A stretch of 64,000 nt of DNA. Origin: Ignavibacteriota bacterium (GTDB taxonomy: Bacteria; Bacteroidota; Ignavibacteria; Tepidaquicellales; Tepidaquicellaceae). The stretch lies in assembly GCA_016218085.1 (NCBI GenBank), contig JACREY010000020.1, positions 186,001 through 250,000 on the forward strand, read 5' to 3'. Shown here in pieces: positions 16,319-26,418 of this stretch. The notes beneath the pieces are model-generated. The model was given only the letters and a program-made list of their open reading frames with translations, made no database searches and was not told where the DNA came from. Numbering within the stretch: position 1 is the first letter of the stretch; every line of letters begins with the position of its first letter. The position numbers and the translations under genes are program-made.

Positions 16319-18896
16319 TGAAAACAGGATTTACATTAATATTGTTTTTTTTTTATCCATCAATGCGGCTGAAGCCTTTGAATCAGAATTAGACTCAAAC
16401 CTTTTAAAAAATAATCCTCCCGCAGAAGAAACTCCTTTGCAATTATCAGCGGAAAAAATTGGTACTGTCGATATTTCCGGTTATACAAGCGGTAAAACAC
16501 TTTTCATTCCGGTCGGTGAACTGTTTTCATTCCTTAAAATTAATTTTAATATATCAAAACACAGTTCCGAAATAAGCGGGTATTTTGTAGATGAATTAAA
16601 TAAATATAGTATTAATATTCCCGGAAATACGGCTGTAATAAAAAATAAAATCATTCCTGTTTCCAGAAAGGATTTCTATATTACCGAATCGGATATTTAT
16701 ATCAATTCCGGTTTGTATATGGATATATTCGGAATTAAGCTGGTTTTTGACTTTAACCAGCTGAAAGTTTTTCTTTCCTCAGACGGAAAACTGCCTGCTG
16801 AAATTGAAATTGAAAGAGAGCTAACACGCAATAAACTGGAATCAAACAGAAGAGAAACAGGAGAAACTGATTTTACCATACCAAGGTCGAGAAAAATTCT
16901 TGGTGTTGGTATGCTGGACTGGATGCTGTCTTATAGCCATACTTCTCCCGTAAACGATTATTATTCGTACAGTATGTCCCTGGGTTCTGAAATTCTCGGG
17001 GGGGATTTAAATGTTTTTTCAACAGGTAATAAGGATGATTTTTTTAATGGTGAGAATGTTAACTGGAGATGGAGATATGCGGATGATAAAAAGTTTTTCA
17101 GGCAGGGAATTGTTGGCAATATAAGCCTTGGGTCGGGATTGCTTTCCGGTACGCAGGGTTTCCAGATTACAAATTCTCCTCCGGTATCGAGAAAATCTAT
17201 TGGAAAATATAAAATATTTGACAAAACCGATCCCAACTGGAAAGTGGAGCTTTATATTAATAATGAGTTTATTGATTATACGTCTTCGGATAACAGCGGT
17301 TACTTTGAATTTAATGTGCCGCTATTGTATGGTTCGAATTATATTACTTTAAAATATTACGGTCTTTCAGGTGAAGTACGCACCGAGGACAGGGTCATAC
17401 AGGTACCGTTTAATTTCATTCCCGAAAAAACAGTTGAATATTCCGTGAGCGGAGGGACTCTTAAATACGGTAATCACGATGCTTTTTCCGAATCATCCCT
17501 TTTCTGGGGCATAACTCAGTTCCTGACTGCCGGTTCTAATCTGGTTTATCTGAACGAACCGGGTTTAAAGAAATTTTATCCCGGGGTAAATTTATCATAC
17601 AGAATTTTCGATAATCTTGTGCTCAGCTCGGGTTATTTCCATAATGTAAAAGGTACTGCAAGCCTTAGCTTATTATTGCCTTCACAGATTTTTACAACTT
17701 TAACTTTTATCAGGTACGGAGAGAATGATTTCTTTAATCCTGCTGAATATAAAGAAGAAAAAAATCTGACTGCCTATATTCCCGTCTCTTTTAAAAATTT
17801 CTCGACAAGCTTCCGAATAAACGCAAGAAACGTTTTATCCCAAAATTACGATTTTGTTTTTCTGAACACAGGGTTATTCGCAAATTATGACAGGTTGCAG
17901 GGCAGTGTTATAACAAGCGGCTCCTGGTCCAAGGCAAGCGGTAATTATACCGAAACAGGATTGACATCTGTATTTAGCTTATCTTACAGGATATTAAGTG
18001 ACTTCTTAATCAGACAGCAAACAGAAACGGAGCATTCAAAAGGGAGAGTTACAAGAACCGGAATCTATTTCGATAAAAGCATATTTAAAACCGGATGGCT
18101 CTCTGTCTTTGTATCAAGGGATTTCAGCCAAAACTCTTACTACGGCGGACTTACATTCAGATATGATTTTTCTTTCGGAAGATATAATTCCGGTTATTAT
18201 TTGAATAACGAAGATTGGTACTCTTCCCAAACAGTCAGCGGCTCGATAGGCTATGACCAGTTTAACAGCAGGATTATTATGAATAATCAGAATATGGTAT
18301 CGCGCGGAGGATTATCTCTCATTCCTTTTATAGATTATAATAATAATGATATTATAGATAAAAACGATAGAATAATAAATTCGGGTTTTAACTCTTCCGT
18401 GAATGCAGGTAAACTAATTAAATCGGAAGAAAACGATAAACACTGGTATGTTGATCTTAATTCATATGAAAATTATCGTCTGGAGGTTAATCCTGTATCA
18501 TTCGATAATCCTTTGCTCAGACCGAAATATAAATCTTTTTCCGTAGCAACTGACCCGAATCACTTTAAGGTAGTTCCAATACCTGTGTTCATATCAGGAA
18601 TGGTTAGCGGAAATGTGTTGCTTAATTCGGAATCAGGAACAAAAGGAATTTCGATGCTGAAGATTATACTTGAATCGCTTGATGGAAAAATATTGTTCGT
18701 GAAATCAACTTTTTCAGATGGAGAATATATTTTTGATAATATTCCTCCGGGTATTTATAGAATCTATCCCGAAAGTTCGGAATTGTCCAGACGTTCCCTA
18801 TCGATGCAATCAGCCATTCAGACTGTTGAAATTAAAATTTCAGAGGACGGAGATGTAATAGACGGAATAGATTTCCTTTTAACGAAAGAAAAATAA
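16318..18896 (+). CDS. Usher-like outer-membrane protein, signal peptide frameshifted at T10
   Basis: The ATG at 16318 overlaps the chaperone stop and encodes MKTGFTLILFFF, but after ten T (16345-16354) that frame soon stops. In the other frame the sequence continues LSINAAEAFESE without interruption to 18896. One extra T would restore a signal peptide plus a protein of about 860 residues; as read, the open frame starts only near 16437 (819 residues). The mature part has an N-terminal domain, GFQITNSPPVSR and a conserved inserted sandwich (VELYINNEFIDY), many barrel-like strands and a C-terminal regulatory-like domain. Role: pilus subunit translocation, by family resemblance. The break is either a sequence error or slippage-based switching. 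Confidence 0.7.
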
Positions 18897-18979
18897 GTTT
18901 TTTTTAAAAATACCATTTTCTCTCCTGCACTTTATTGCCCTTTTTAATGTTAATATTAACAGTATTTTAAAAATAATAT

Positions 18980-19612
18980 ATGGATATATACGACGAAATA
19001 TTTGAAAATAATAGAAAGTGGGTCGGGGAAAAAACAAACCGCGACAAAAGCTTTTTTGAAAACCTTTATAAGGAACAAAATCCTCATTTTCTTTATATAG
19101 GATGTTCGGATAGCCGCGTACCTGCTAATGAAATCACAGGGCTTGATATAGGTGATATCTTTGTACACAGGAATATTGCCAATGTTGTGTCAGGGAATGA
19201 CCTTAATGTACTATCCGTACTGCAGTATGCCATTGAAGTGCTCGAAGTAAACCATATAGTAGTCTGCGGACATTACGGATGCGGAGGAGTAAAAGCCGCT
19301 ATGCAAAAGAAATCTTACGGACTGCTGGATAACTGGCTAAGGAATATTCGTGATGTATACCGCATTCATGAAAACGAGCTTAACGGATTGAAAGATGATA
19401 ATCAAAAATACAACAGGCTTGTGGAACTTAATGTACTGGAGCAATGCATAAACGTAATCAAGACTTCCTATCTTCAGAAAAGTTATCTGAAGAATAAATT
19501 CCCGATAGTTCACGGATGGGTATTCGATATGAAAAGCGGATACCTGAAAGACCTGAAAATTGATTTTGAAAACATTTTAAAAAAAGTAAGAGAATTATAT
19601 AATCTGGAGTAA
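18980..19612 (+). CDS. Beta-class carbonic anhydrase
   Basis: A 210-residue enzyme that interconverts CO2 and bicarbonate. The zinc ligands are visible: Cys42 with the Asp44/Arg46 dyad in CSDSRVP, then His98 and Cys101 in CGHYGCGG. Length is typical of bacterial Can-type enzymes, and there is no signal peptide, so it is cytoplasmic. The TerC-family gene begins immediately after the stop codon, so the two are coupled. Confidence 0.95.
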   Translation: MDIYDEIFENNRKWVGEKTNRDKSFFENLYKEQNPHFLYIGCSDSRVPANEITGLDIGDIFVHRNIANVVSGNDLNVLSVLQYAIEVLEVNHIVVCGHYGCGGVKAAMQKKSYGLLDNWLRNIRDVYRIHENELNGLKDDNQKYNRLVELNVLEQCINVIKTSYLQKSYLKNKFPIVHGWVFDMKSGYLKDLKIDFENILKKVRELYNLE

Positions 19613-20530
19613 ATGAATTCGGAAATTTTATTTTGGATAGGGTTTAATGTATTTGTTCTTTTAATGCTTACGCTTGACCTGGGAGTTTTTCATAAAAAGG
19701 CGCACGATGTCAGCATTAAGGAAGCCGTTATCTGGTCAGCCGTCTGGATTTTCCTGGCTATGGTTTTCAACGTTATTGTTTATTTTAATTTCGGCAGCCA
19801 GAAAGCATTTGAATTCCTTACAGGATACCTTATAGAAAAATCTCTTTCCGTCGATAATATCTTTGTGTTCGTTCTTGTATTCGGATATTTTCAGATTCCG
19901 AATAAATATCAGCACAAGGTGCTTTTCTGGGGAATTATCGGAGCGCTTGTGATGAGGATAATTTTTATAGTTGCGGGAGTAAGCCTCATCCAGCAGTTTC
20001 ACTGGACAATCTATATTTTCGGGGCATTCCTTGTCTTCACGGGAATTAAAATGATTACCCAGAAAGATAAAAAAATGGAACCGGAAAAAAATCCCGTAGT
20101 AAGACTTGCAAGAAAATTTTTCAGTGTGACGGATAATCTTCACGGTGACAAATTTTTCGTCCGTCAGGACGGAAAGAAATATGTTACCCCGCTTTTCCTT
20201 GTGCTTATACTAATAGAAGTAACAGATTTGATTTTTGCAGTTGACAGCATCCCTGCTATACTCGCCATCACGCAGGACAGGTTTATTGTGTATACATCGA
20301 ATGTATTTGCAATTCTGGGACTCCGCTCACTTTATTTTGCACTCGCTCACATAGTTCACAGGTTCATATACCTTTCATACGGACTTGCAGTAATCCTGAT
20401 GTTCGTCGGTACTAAGATGATGCTTGTTGATTTTTTTAAGATACCTGTCTATGTATCGTTAATCATTATCGCTTTCATTCTTTCAGTCAGCATTATTTTG
20501 TCTCTCCTGAAAACAAAATCGGCTGATTAA
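19613..20530 (+). CDS. TerC-family integral membrane protein
   Basis: A 305-residue, roughly nine-helix protein of the TerC/Alx family. The conserved SLSVDNIFVFVLVFGYF and LVLILIEVTDLIFAVDSIPAI motifs with membrane acidic residues are present. Family members are implicated in metal (manganese) export and envelope stress; tellurite resistance is the historic name. It directly follows the carbonic anhydrase, with no spacer. Confidence 0.93.
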   Translation: MNSEILFWIGFNVFVLLMLTLDLGVFHKKAHDVSIKEAVIWSAVWIFLAMVFNVIVYFNFGSQKAFEFLTGYLIEKSLSVDNIFVFVLVFGYFQIPNKYQHKVLFWGIIGALVMRIIFIVAGVSLIQQFHWTIYIFGAFLVFTGIKMITQKDKKMEPEKNPVVRLARKFFSVTDNLHGDKFFVRQDGKKYVTPLFLVLILIEVTDLIFAVDSIPAILAITQDRFIVYTSNVFAILGLRSLYFALAHIVHRFIYLSYGLAVILMFVGTKMMLVDFFKIPVYVSLIIIAFILSVSIILSLLKTKSAD

Positions 20531-20602
20531 GAAAAAATTGTTTTATTTCTAAATTAATTATTATTATTTTTGGGAAATCGATAATAATTAATTTATTTTT
20601 TT

Positions 20603-20962
20603 ATGGAAAAAGTAAATGTATTGGAAAAGCTGAATCTTTTCAGCGACCACTGGAATCCAAAAATCGTTGGCGAACTTAACGGGCAGCAGGTGAAGCTTGT
20701 GAAATTTCTCGGAGAGTTTATCTGGCATCTGCACGAAAATGAAGACGAACTTTTTTATGTCTTAAAAGGAAAATTCAAAATGCAGTTCCGGGACCGCGAA
20801 GTGGAAATAGGAGAGAACGAATTTCTCATTGTTCCGAAAGGTATTGAGCACAGGTCAGCATCGGATGAAGAGGTCTGGGTAATGATTTTCGAACCCAAAA
20901 GCGCATTAAATACAGGAAATATTGAAAGCGAATTGACAAAAAAGATTCTGGAGAAATTGTAA
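20603..20962 (+). CDS. Single-domain cupin protein
   Basis: A 119-residue cupin_2 protein. The metal site is visible in HLHENEDELFYVLKG (two His and Glu) and the later IVPKGIEHRS. No signal peptide. Small cupins of this form serve as sugar or metal-linked enzymes or sensors, and nothing nearby specifies a substrate. It stands alone with 72 and 95-base spacers. Confidence 0.8.
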   Translation: MEKVNVLEKLNLFSDHWNPKIVGELNGQQVKLVKFLGEFIWHLHENEDELFYVLKGKFKMQFRDREVEIGENEFLIVPKGIEHRSASDEEVWVMIFEPKSALNTGNIESELTKKILEKL

Positions 20963-21057
20963 ATACTTGCATTTGTTTTTTCTGATGTTATCATTGCTTT
21001 GCGTATATATATAACATATTTGTATTTAATACGTATGATTTATATATAAGATAAAAA

Positions 21058-22245
21058 ATGAAAAATCTAATAATATTAATCCTGGTATTAAGTAATTATT
21101 TTCAAATCGGGATATCACAGACTTTCGAACCTGATTGGGTACTGAAAACAAAAAAACCGTTTTTTTCCTCTCCTTCTGTTTCCGACGGCATCGTTTATGC
21201 AGGCAGCCTTGACAGTAACTTATATGCTGTCGATATAAATAGCGGAAATATACTCTGGTATTTCAAAACATCCGGGGAAATAAGGTCAACTGCACTGGTT
21301 GAAAATAATCAAGTTTATTTTATAAGCGGAGACGGATATTTATATTGCCTGGATACATCCGGAAAATTATTATGGACTTTTAAAACACGTGGCGAAAAAA
21401 AATATGATTTTGCAGACTACCACCGGTCTTCGCCTGTATATTATAAGAATTCATTATTCTTCGGTTCGGGTGATGGAAATATATATGCTTTAAACTCGGA
21501 AAACGGGGAACTCTTGTGGAAATATCAAACAGAGGATGTTGTCCATTCAACTCCCGTTGTCGATGATAGCAATTTATATGTGGGATCTTTCGATGGATAT
21601 TTTTATGCCCTGAATATTAATGATGGCTCTATGAAATGGAAATATAAAACAACCGGACAAAAATATTTTCCGAAAGGTGAAGTGCAGGGGAGTCCCGCTA
21701 TATATAAAAATAATATAATTTTCGGTGCGCGGGATTATAAAGTATATGCACTTGATAAAGATAACGGAAGTTTAATCTGGGAAAAAACATTTGTAAATGG
21801 ATGGGTATTGTCAAATTCAATTTATCTTGATGAATTGATTATTGCCGGAGCGGATGAAAGAATTATCGCCTGTCTGGATCCGGTAACCGGAATCGAAAAA
21901 TGGAAAAGAAAAATGGAATTCCTTATTTTTGGAAAACCTGCTTTTAATGAGAATTTCCTTTTTATTGGAACAACAATAGGAAAACTACACGGACTTAATT
22001 TGAAAACAGGTGAAATAATCCGGACTTTTTCAACCGAAGCATACAATCAAAACAAACATAAATATTTCAAAAAAGATGATTCATACCGTGATGATATTTA
22101 TTCAATAATTAAATCCGATGAGCATTTTCTGGAAGTCGAAATAGAGCTTGGAGGATTTTTTTCTTCTCCTGTTATTTACAATGAAAAATTAGTCGTTACG
22201 AGTACGGATGGTAATATATACTGCTTTAAAATAATCTTAGAATAA
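21058..22245 (+). CDS. Secreted PQQ-type beta-propeller protein
   Basis: A 395-residue exported protein (signal peptide about 1-21, ending ISQ). It has eight or so PQQ/BamB-like blades with repeated SxPVxxxxxxYxGSxDGxxYALNxxxGxxxWxYKT. The last blade closes with STDGNIYCFK. No dehydrogenase residues are evident, so a scaffold or binding role is likely. It converges on the TonB-dependent receptor: the two stop codons are adjacent (22245/22246). Confidence 0.8.
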   Translation: MKNLIILILVLSNYFQIGISQTFEPDWVLKTKKPFFSSPSVSDGIVYAGSLDSNLYAVDINSGNILWYFKTSGEIRSTALVENNQVYFISGDGYLYCLDTSGKLLWTFKTRGEKKYDFADYHRSSPVYYKNSLFFGSGDGNIYALNSENGELLWKYQTEDVVHSTPVVDDSNLYVGSFDGYFYALNINDGSMKWKYKTTGQKYFPKGEVQGSPAIYKNNIIFGARDYKVYALDKDNGSLIWEKTFVNGWVLSNSIYLDELIIAGADERIIACLDPVTGIEKWKRKMEFLIFGKPAFNENFLFIGTTIGKLHGLNLKTGEIIRTFSTEAYNQNKHKYFKKDDSYRDDIYSIIKSDEHFLEVEIELGGFFSSPVIYNEKLVVTSTDGNIYCFKIILE

Positions 22246-24453
22246 TTAATCTATGTCAAAATGAAAACCGAAAACAAATTTCCTTCCTTCAAGGGGTCCA
22301 TAGATGTAAATTGTATCAAATAAATCTCCGAAAGGATTATTTGGATCGATTAATGGAGAATCCTGTCTATAATTAAAAATATTCTCAATTCCCGCATAAA
22401 TATTAAAATGATTAATTGATTTATTAATTTGGAAATTCCAGATGCTATATGGATTCGATTCTGTTGCTCTTGGATATGGTTTTAAAAATAACGGAAGCCT
22501 TTGAACTCCAACATATTTTGCAAGAAGACTGATTTCCATATCATATTTGTTTATTCTGTAGTTAATATCGGCATTAATTTTGTGCTTCGGATTGAAAAAT
22601 ATTATTTCCTCTTTTCCGTTATCATTTTTCCTGAATGAATTTAAATAATCATATGAAATTTTGAATTTTAGAGGTATAGAAAACTGATATTCGAAAACCG
22701 CAGAAAAACCCTGCGATACGGAGTAACCATTAAGGTTTCTGTATATAATACTTGCAGGATCAGAATTATAATCCGGTATTATTTGATTGGAAAACCTCGT
22801 ATAATATGCGTCGAGCATTATTCTGATAAACTGGTTTCCAAGGTCAATATCCTGAATAAAACCTCCCGAAAAATTTATGCTTTTTTCCGGCTTGAGGTCT
22901 TCAGCAATAATAATCTGTCTTGTGCCTGTTAGCGCTCCGTGATCTTCCGAAAAAATATTTACGGTTCTGAAACCCGTTCCTGCAGAAAATCTGATTGTTG
23001 TGTATGCAAGCGGATTGTATTTAATGCTGAATCTCGGCTGCAATATAGATTTCTGAATATTATGATAGTTGTACCTTATTCCCGCCGATGTTCTCAGGTT
23101 TTTGAAAATTGTATTTTCACTTTGCATAAATAATGAAAAAATCCTGTAACTTGCCGGATTGTTCAAAATTGAATCTCCCGTCGCCGGTGTATTATCATCA
23201 TAATCTTCGTGTTTATACCCGCCACCGAATATAAAAGAATTGTTATCCGAAAATTTATGGAACAGCAGTGCATCTCCGTAAATCGAAAACTGCCCGGCAT
23301 TGTATTTTGTCGTTCCGTAAAATGAATTTTGATTATGGTAAAACTGTGAGAAGTTTGATTCAAGTCTGACTTTATCGGAAATTTTTTTGTTGATTTTTCC
23401 AATGAATTCCTGCCTGTTTGTGTAAATTGATTCACCGTAAACAACATTGCCGCCTCTGTGGAGCCCCGCATCCCAGTTCATTTGCCCTCCAAACCTGTCT
23501 TCGTAAAGATATCTTCCTGTTAGTTCGATGTGTGTATTGAAACCCGGGTCAATATGCCAGCGGTTTAACAATATATATCTTTTATAATTTGGAATATCCG
23601 TGAAGCCGTCGTTGTTTCCATCAGTTCTTTTATTAAAATAATTTATTTCCGCATTCAAGCTTGCTTTTACTTTATTCCATTTTTTTGTGCCGCCGGCAAA
23701 AAATTTATTCTCAAGAAGCGAACTTGTTGATACATCGAAGGAAAAATCAGGCTTTTCGATCGGGTCTTTGAGAATTAAATTAATTGTTCCTGCAATTGCC
23801 TCGGGTCCGTATAAAATTGAACCGGGTCCCTTTATTATTTCAACCTGCTTTATATCCTCGACATTAAAACCCTGTAATCCGTATACAGTGCCAAGATTTG
23901 AAATTATCGGAGCGCCGTTAATCAGAATCTGCGTGTACTGCCCTTCGAGTCCCAGAATGCGTATGTCGTTCGTACCGCATACTCCGCAGTTATTCTGAAT
24001 CTTAATTCCCGGCGTGTATTCGAGTGCCTGTGTAAAATTAAAAGAATTTATCTTGCAAAGCTCCTTTTCGGTAAGTACTTCTATTTTTAATGGTGAATCT
24101 TTCAGATAAGTTTCTGTACGGCTTCCTGTGATTACAATCTGCTCCGTTTCGAAGATATCCGCTTTCATTTCGTGCGCGAATATCTTTCCCGTATCGAGAT
24201 GTACTTTTATTACTTCAATTTTATAACCAATATGCGAAAACTCAAGCTCAAGTGTCCTGATTTTATCAGGTATATTATTTAAGACAAAAACACCTTTTTC
24301 GTTGGTTTGTGTTTTTAAATTAAAATTTATTTCACGTACTAGTACATCTTTCATCGGAAGGGAATATTCATCGAATACTGTTCCAATAAAAGTACTCTGT
24401 GAATATATATTCTGGCAAATGAAAATCATAAATATCAGTACACGTAAAATCAT
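22246..24453 (-). CDS. TonB-dependent outer-membrane receptor
   Basis: A 735-residue receptor with signal peptide (1-18), a carboxypeptidase-regulatory-like domain (about 20-95), a plug domain (VITGSRTETYLKDSPLKIEVL, then NNCGVCGTNDIRILGLEG with two Cys, and IKGPGSILYGPEAIAGTINL) and a barrel ending GRKFVFGFHFDID. It imports a metal or chelate using TonB energy. The substrate is not readable, but a DtxR/MntR-like box lies 20 bases before its start and a DtxR-family regulator is divergent, pointing to iron or manganese. Confidence 0.9.
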   Translation of the reverse strand: MILRVLIFMIFICQNIYSQSTFIGTVFDEYSLPMKDVLVREINFNLKTQTNEKGVFVLNNIPDKIRTLELEFSHIGYKIEVIKVHLDTGKIFAHEMKADIFETEQIVITGSRTETYLKDSPLKIEVLTEKELCKINSFNFTQALEYTPGIKIQNNCGVCGTNDIRILGLEGQYTQILINGAPIISNLGTVYGLQGFNVEDIKQVEIIKGPGSILYGPEAIAGTINLILKDPIEKPDFSFDVSTSSLLENKFFAGGTKKWNKVKASLNAEINYFNKRTDGNNDGFTDIPNYKRYILLNRWHIDPGFNTHIELTGRYLYEDRFGGQMNWDAGLHRGGNVVYGESIYTNRQEFIGKINKKISDKVRLESNFSQFYHNQNSFYGTTKYNAGQFSIYGDALLFHKFSDNNSFIFGGGYKHEDYDDNTPATGDSILNNPASYRIFSLFMQSENTIFKNLRTSAGIRYNYHNIQKSILQPRFSIKYNPLAYTTIRFSAGTGFRTVNIFSEDHGALTGTRQIIIAEDLKPEKSINFSGGFIQDIDLGNQFIRIMLDAYYTRFSNQIIPDYNSDPASIIYRNLNGYSVSQGFSAVFEYQFSIPLKFKISYDYLNSFRKNDNGKEEIIFFNPKHKINADINYRINKYDMEISLLAKYVGVQRLPLFLKPYPRATESNPYSIWNFQINKSINHFNIYAGIENIFNYRQDSPLIDPNNPFGDLFDTIYIYGPLEGRKFVFGFHFDID

Positions 24454-24472
24454 TGCTTTTTTGTTTATTTAT

Positions 24473-24490
24473 TTTTAGGTTTACCTAAAA
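24473..24490. promoter_or_regulatory. DtxR/MntR-type operator
   Basis: A perfect inverted repeat TTTTAGGT-TT-ACCTAAAA (8-base arms) lies in the 67-base gap between the divergent receptor (start 24453) and the regulator (start 24521). It matches the TTAGG...CCTAA form bound by DtxR/MntR proteins. From this position it could repress both genes when metal is plentiful. Confidence 0.8.
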
Positions 24491-24520
24491 TAACCTTTTA
24501 TGTAAATTATTAGTTCCGCT

Positions 24521-24961
24521 ATGACTAAAAATTCCAGCTCGGTCGAAGATTACCTGAAGCACATATATAACTTGCAGTCCGTATCAGGCCTTGCCTCTAC
24601 AGGAAACCTTGCTGAAGTATTATCAGTGAAACCTGCATCCGTTACGGAAATGATAAAAAAACTTGAATCTCAGAATTATCTTATCAATAAACCGTATATG
24701 GGCTTCAGATTGACAAAAAAAGGAGAGAAAGCAGCACTTAAACTGGTCAGGAAACACAGGATTATTGAGACTTTCTTATTCAGCTTTTTAAATTATCCTC
24801 TTGAAAAAATTCATAATGAAGCAGAAGTTCTGGAACATAGTGTATCCGAGGAATTTATTGAAAGACTTGATGAACTTATGAAGTTTCCTGCGTTTGACCC
24901 CCATAATGAACCGATACCTGATTCAGGCGGGTATATAAAAAATACCGGTTATGAGATTTGA
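24521..24961 (+). CDS. DtxR/MntR-family metal-dependent regulator
   Basis: A 146-residue repressor. It has an N-terminal winged helix (SSVEDYLKHIYNLQ, LAEVLSVKPASVTEMIKKLE) and a dimerisation and metal domain (RKHRIIETFLFSFL, HNEAEVLEHSVSEEFIERLD, FDPHNEPIP). It lacks the C-terminal SH3-like FeoA domain of full DtxR and so is MntR-sized. It is divergent from the TonB receptor with a matching operator between them. Confidence 0.92.
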   Translation: MTKNSSSVEDYLKHIYNLQSVSGLASTGNLAEVLSVKPASVTEMIKKLESQNYLINKPYMGFRLTKKGEKAALKLVRKHRIIETFLFSFLNYPLEKIHNEAEVLEHSVSEEFIERLDELMKFPAFDPHNEPIPDSGGYIKNTGYEI

Positions 24962-25033
24962 TTTACTTTAATACTATTTATTTTTTTCGCTCTTTTATTT
25001 AACATTTAACATTCATAATTTTAAATTAAATAT

Positions 25034-25105
25034 GCCCCGTTAGGCTAATGGATAAACCGGCAGGTTCCGGTCCTGTCTTTAGAGGTTCGAATCCTCTACG
25101 GGGTA
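25034..25105 (+). tRNA. tRNA-Arg, anticodon CCG
   Basis: Acceptor GCCCCGT/ACGGGGT, anticodon stem GCAGG/CCTGT and loop TTCCGGT give CCG at 25067-25069. The D and T arms closely resemble tRNA-Arg(ACG) at 9087. CCA is not encoded. No duplicated 3' end is visible nearby. Confidence 0.92.
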
Positions 25106-25137
25106 CTGAATCTTTCTAACTTATCTTATTTTGCCTG

Positions 25138-25632
25138 ATGGAATTCATTTTTGAGAAAATGTCCGAAAAGCACGAAATCTCCGTAATGGATATTTTTAAT
25201 TACTACGTTGAAAACAGTTTTGCTGCTTATCCCGAGGAACACCTTCCGTATGAAACCTATAACCTCTTCCTCAATATGACAAGAGGGTATCCTGCATATG
25301 TACTTAAGGAGAATGATAATGATAAAGTGATCGGATTTTGCTTCCTGAGAGCTTATAATCCTCTGCCGGCTTTTAAAGAAACGGCAGAAGTGACGTATTT
25401 CTTTGACCCAGAAACTACAGGAAAAGGGATAGGCAAAAAGGCCCTTGAAAAACTTGAAAAGGAAGGTAAGGAAATGGGAATAAAACATATACTCGCCAAT
25501 GTTTCATCAAAAAATGAAAACAGCATACGGTTTCATCTGAAAAACGGATTTTATGAATCCGGCAGGTTTAAAAATGTTGCCGTTAAAAATAGTGAAACAT
25601 TTGATGTGGTATGGCTTCAGAAAGATTTGTAG
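25138..25632 (+). CDS. GNAT-family N-acetyltransferase
   Basis: A 164-residue GNAT enzyme of the phosphinothricin-acetyltransferase-like branch. The acetyl-CoA loop region AEVTYFFDPETTGKGIGKKALEKLE and C-terminal NENSIRFHLKNGFYESGRF are clear. The acceptor substrate cannot be told. The stop is three bases before an alpha/beta hydrolase, so the three genes to 27195 form an operon. Confidence 0.88.
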   Translation: MEFIFEKMSEKHEISVMDIFNYYVENSFAAYPEEHLPYETYNLFLNMTRGYPAYVLKENDNDKVIGFCFLRAYNPLPAFKETAEVTYFFDPETTGKGIGKKALEKLEKEGKEMGIKHILANVSSKNENSIRFHLKNGFYESGRFKNVAVKNSETFDVVWLQKDL

Positions 25633-25635
25633 AAT

Positions 25636-26418
25636 ATGAGCAATTTCAGAAAATACGGTAATTCCCCCCATCACATTGCATTGATACACGGAGGTCCCGG
25701 TGCTGCAGGATATTTGAAACCCGTAGCGGAAGTGCTGTCTGCTTCGAATGGAATACTTGAGCCATTTCAGACTGCAGGAACCATTGACGGACAGGTGGAA
25801 GAATTAAGAAAATTTCTTAAAGAGAATTCGGATTTACCCGTTACTCTGATCGGCCATTCCTGGGGTGCGTGGCTTTCGGTTATTTTCGCTTCGGAAAATC
25901 CTGAATATGTTAATAAACTGATTCTTGTTTCAGGCGGTCCTTTTGATGACGAATATGTTAAGGTAATAAATGAAACAAGAATGAGCAGGCTTTCTGAAGA
26001 TGAAATAATTGAAATGAATAAAATAAAGGAACAGCTGAATGACCCTTCTGTTCAGGATAAAACCGGATTATTGAAAAAATTCGGTACACTAAATTCCGGT
26101 ACAGATTATTTTTGCCGTGTAAATTCAACTGACCTGGTTACGGAATACCGGCCGGATATTTTCCTTACGGTAAACAGGGAATCTTTGTATTTAAGAAAAA
26201 GCGGAAAACTTCTGAAATCTGCAGGAAGGTTGAAATGCCCGGTCACTGCTATTCACGGTGATTTCGATTCACATCCTTCCGAAGGAGTTCAAGTGCCTTT
26301 GTCAAAAGTTGTTTCAGTTTTCAATTTCCATCTTCTGGAAAAATGCGGGCACTATCCTTGGAATGAAAAATATGCGAAAGATAGATTTTATGAAATTCTG
26401 GTTAAGGAATTATCCTGA
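25636..26418 (+). CDS. Alpha/beta-fold hydrolase
   Basis: A 260-residue hydrolase. The oxyanion segment HGGPGAAG (18-25), nucleophile Ser75 in GHSWGA, acidic residue in HGDFDSHP (Asp209 or Asp211) and His239 in KCGHYPW form a full catalytic triad. HGGPG recalls proline-iminopeptidase-like enzymes, but the substrate is unknown. It is cytoplasmic, second of three adjoining genes; the next gene starts right after its stop. Confidence 0.87.
   Translation: MSNFRKYGNSPHHIALIHGGPGAAGYLKPVAEVLSASNGILEPFQTAGTIDGQVEELRKFLKENSDLPVTLIGHSWGAWLSVIFASENPEYVNKLILVSGGPFDDEYVKVINETRMSRLSEDEIIEMNKIKEQLNDPSVQDKTGLLKKFGTLNSGTDYFCRVNSTDLVTEYRPDIFLTVNRESLYLRKSGKLLKSAGRLKCPVTAIHGDFDSHPSEGVQVPLSKVVSVFNFHLLEKCGHYPWNEKYAKDRFYEILVKELS

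Noticed and set aside
18980-20530. Tellurite-resistance island from the TerC homolog
   Set aside because: No other ter genes are present; the partner is a carbonic anhydrase and the composition is ordinary.
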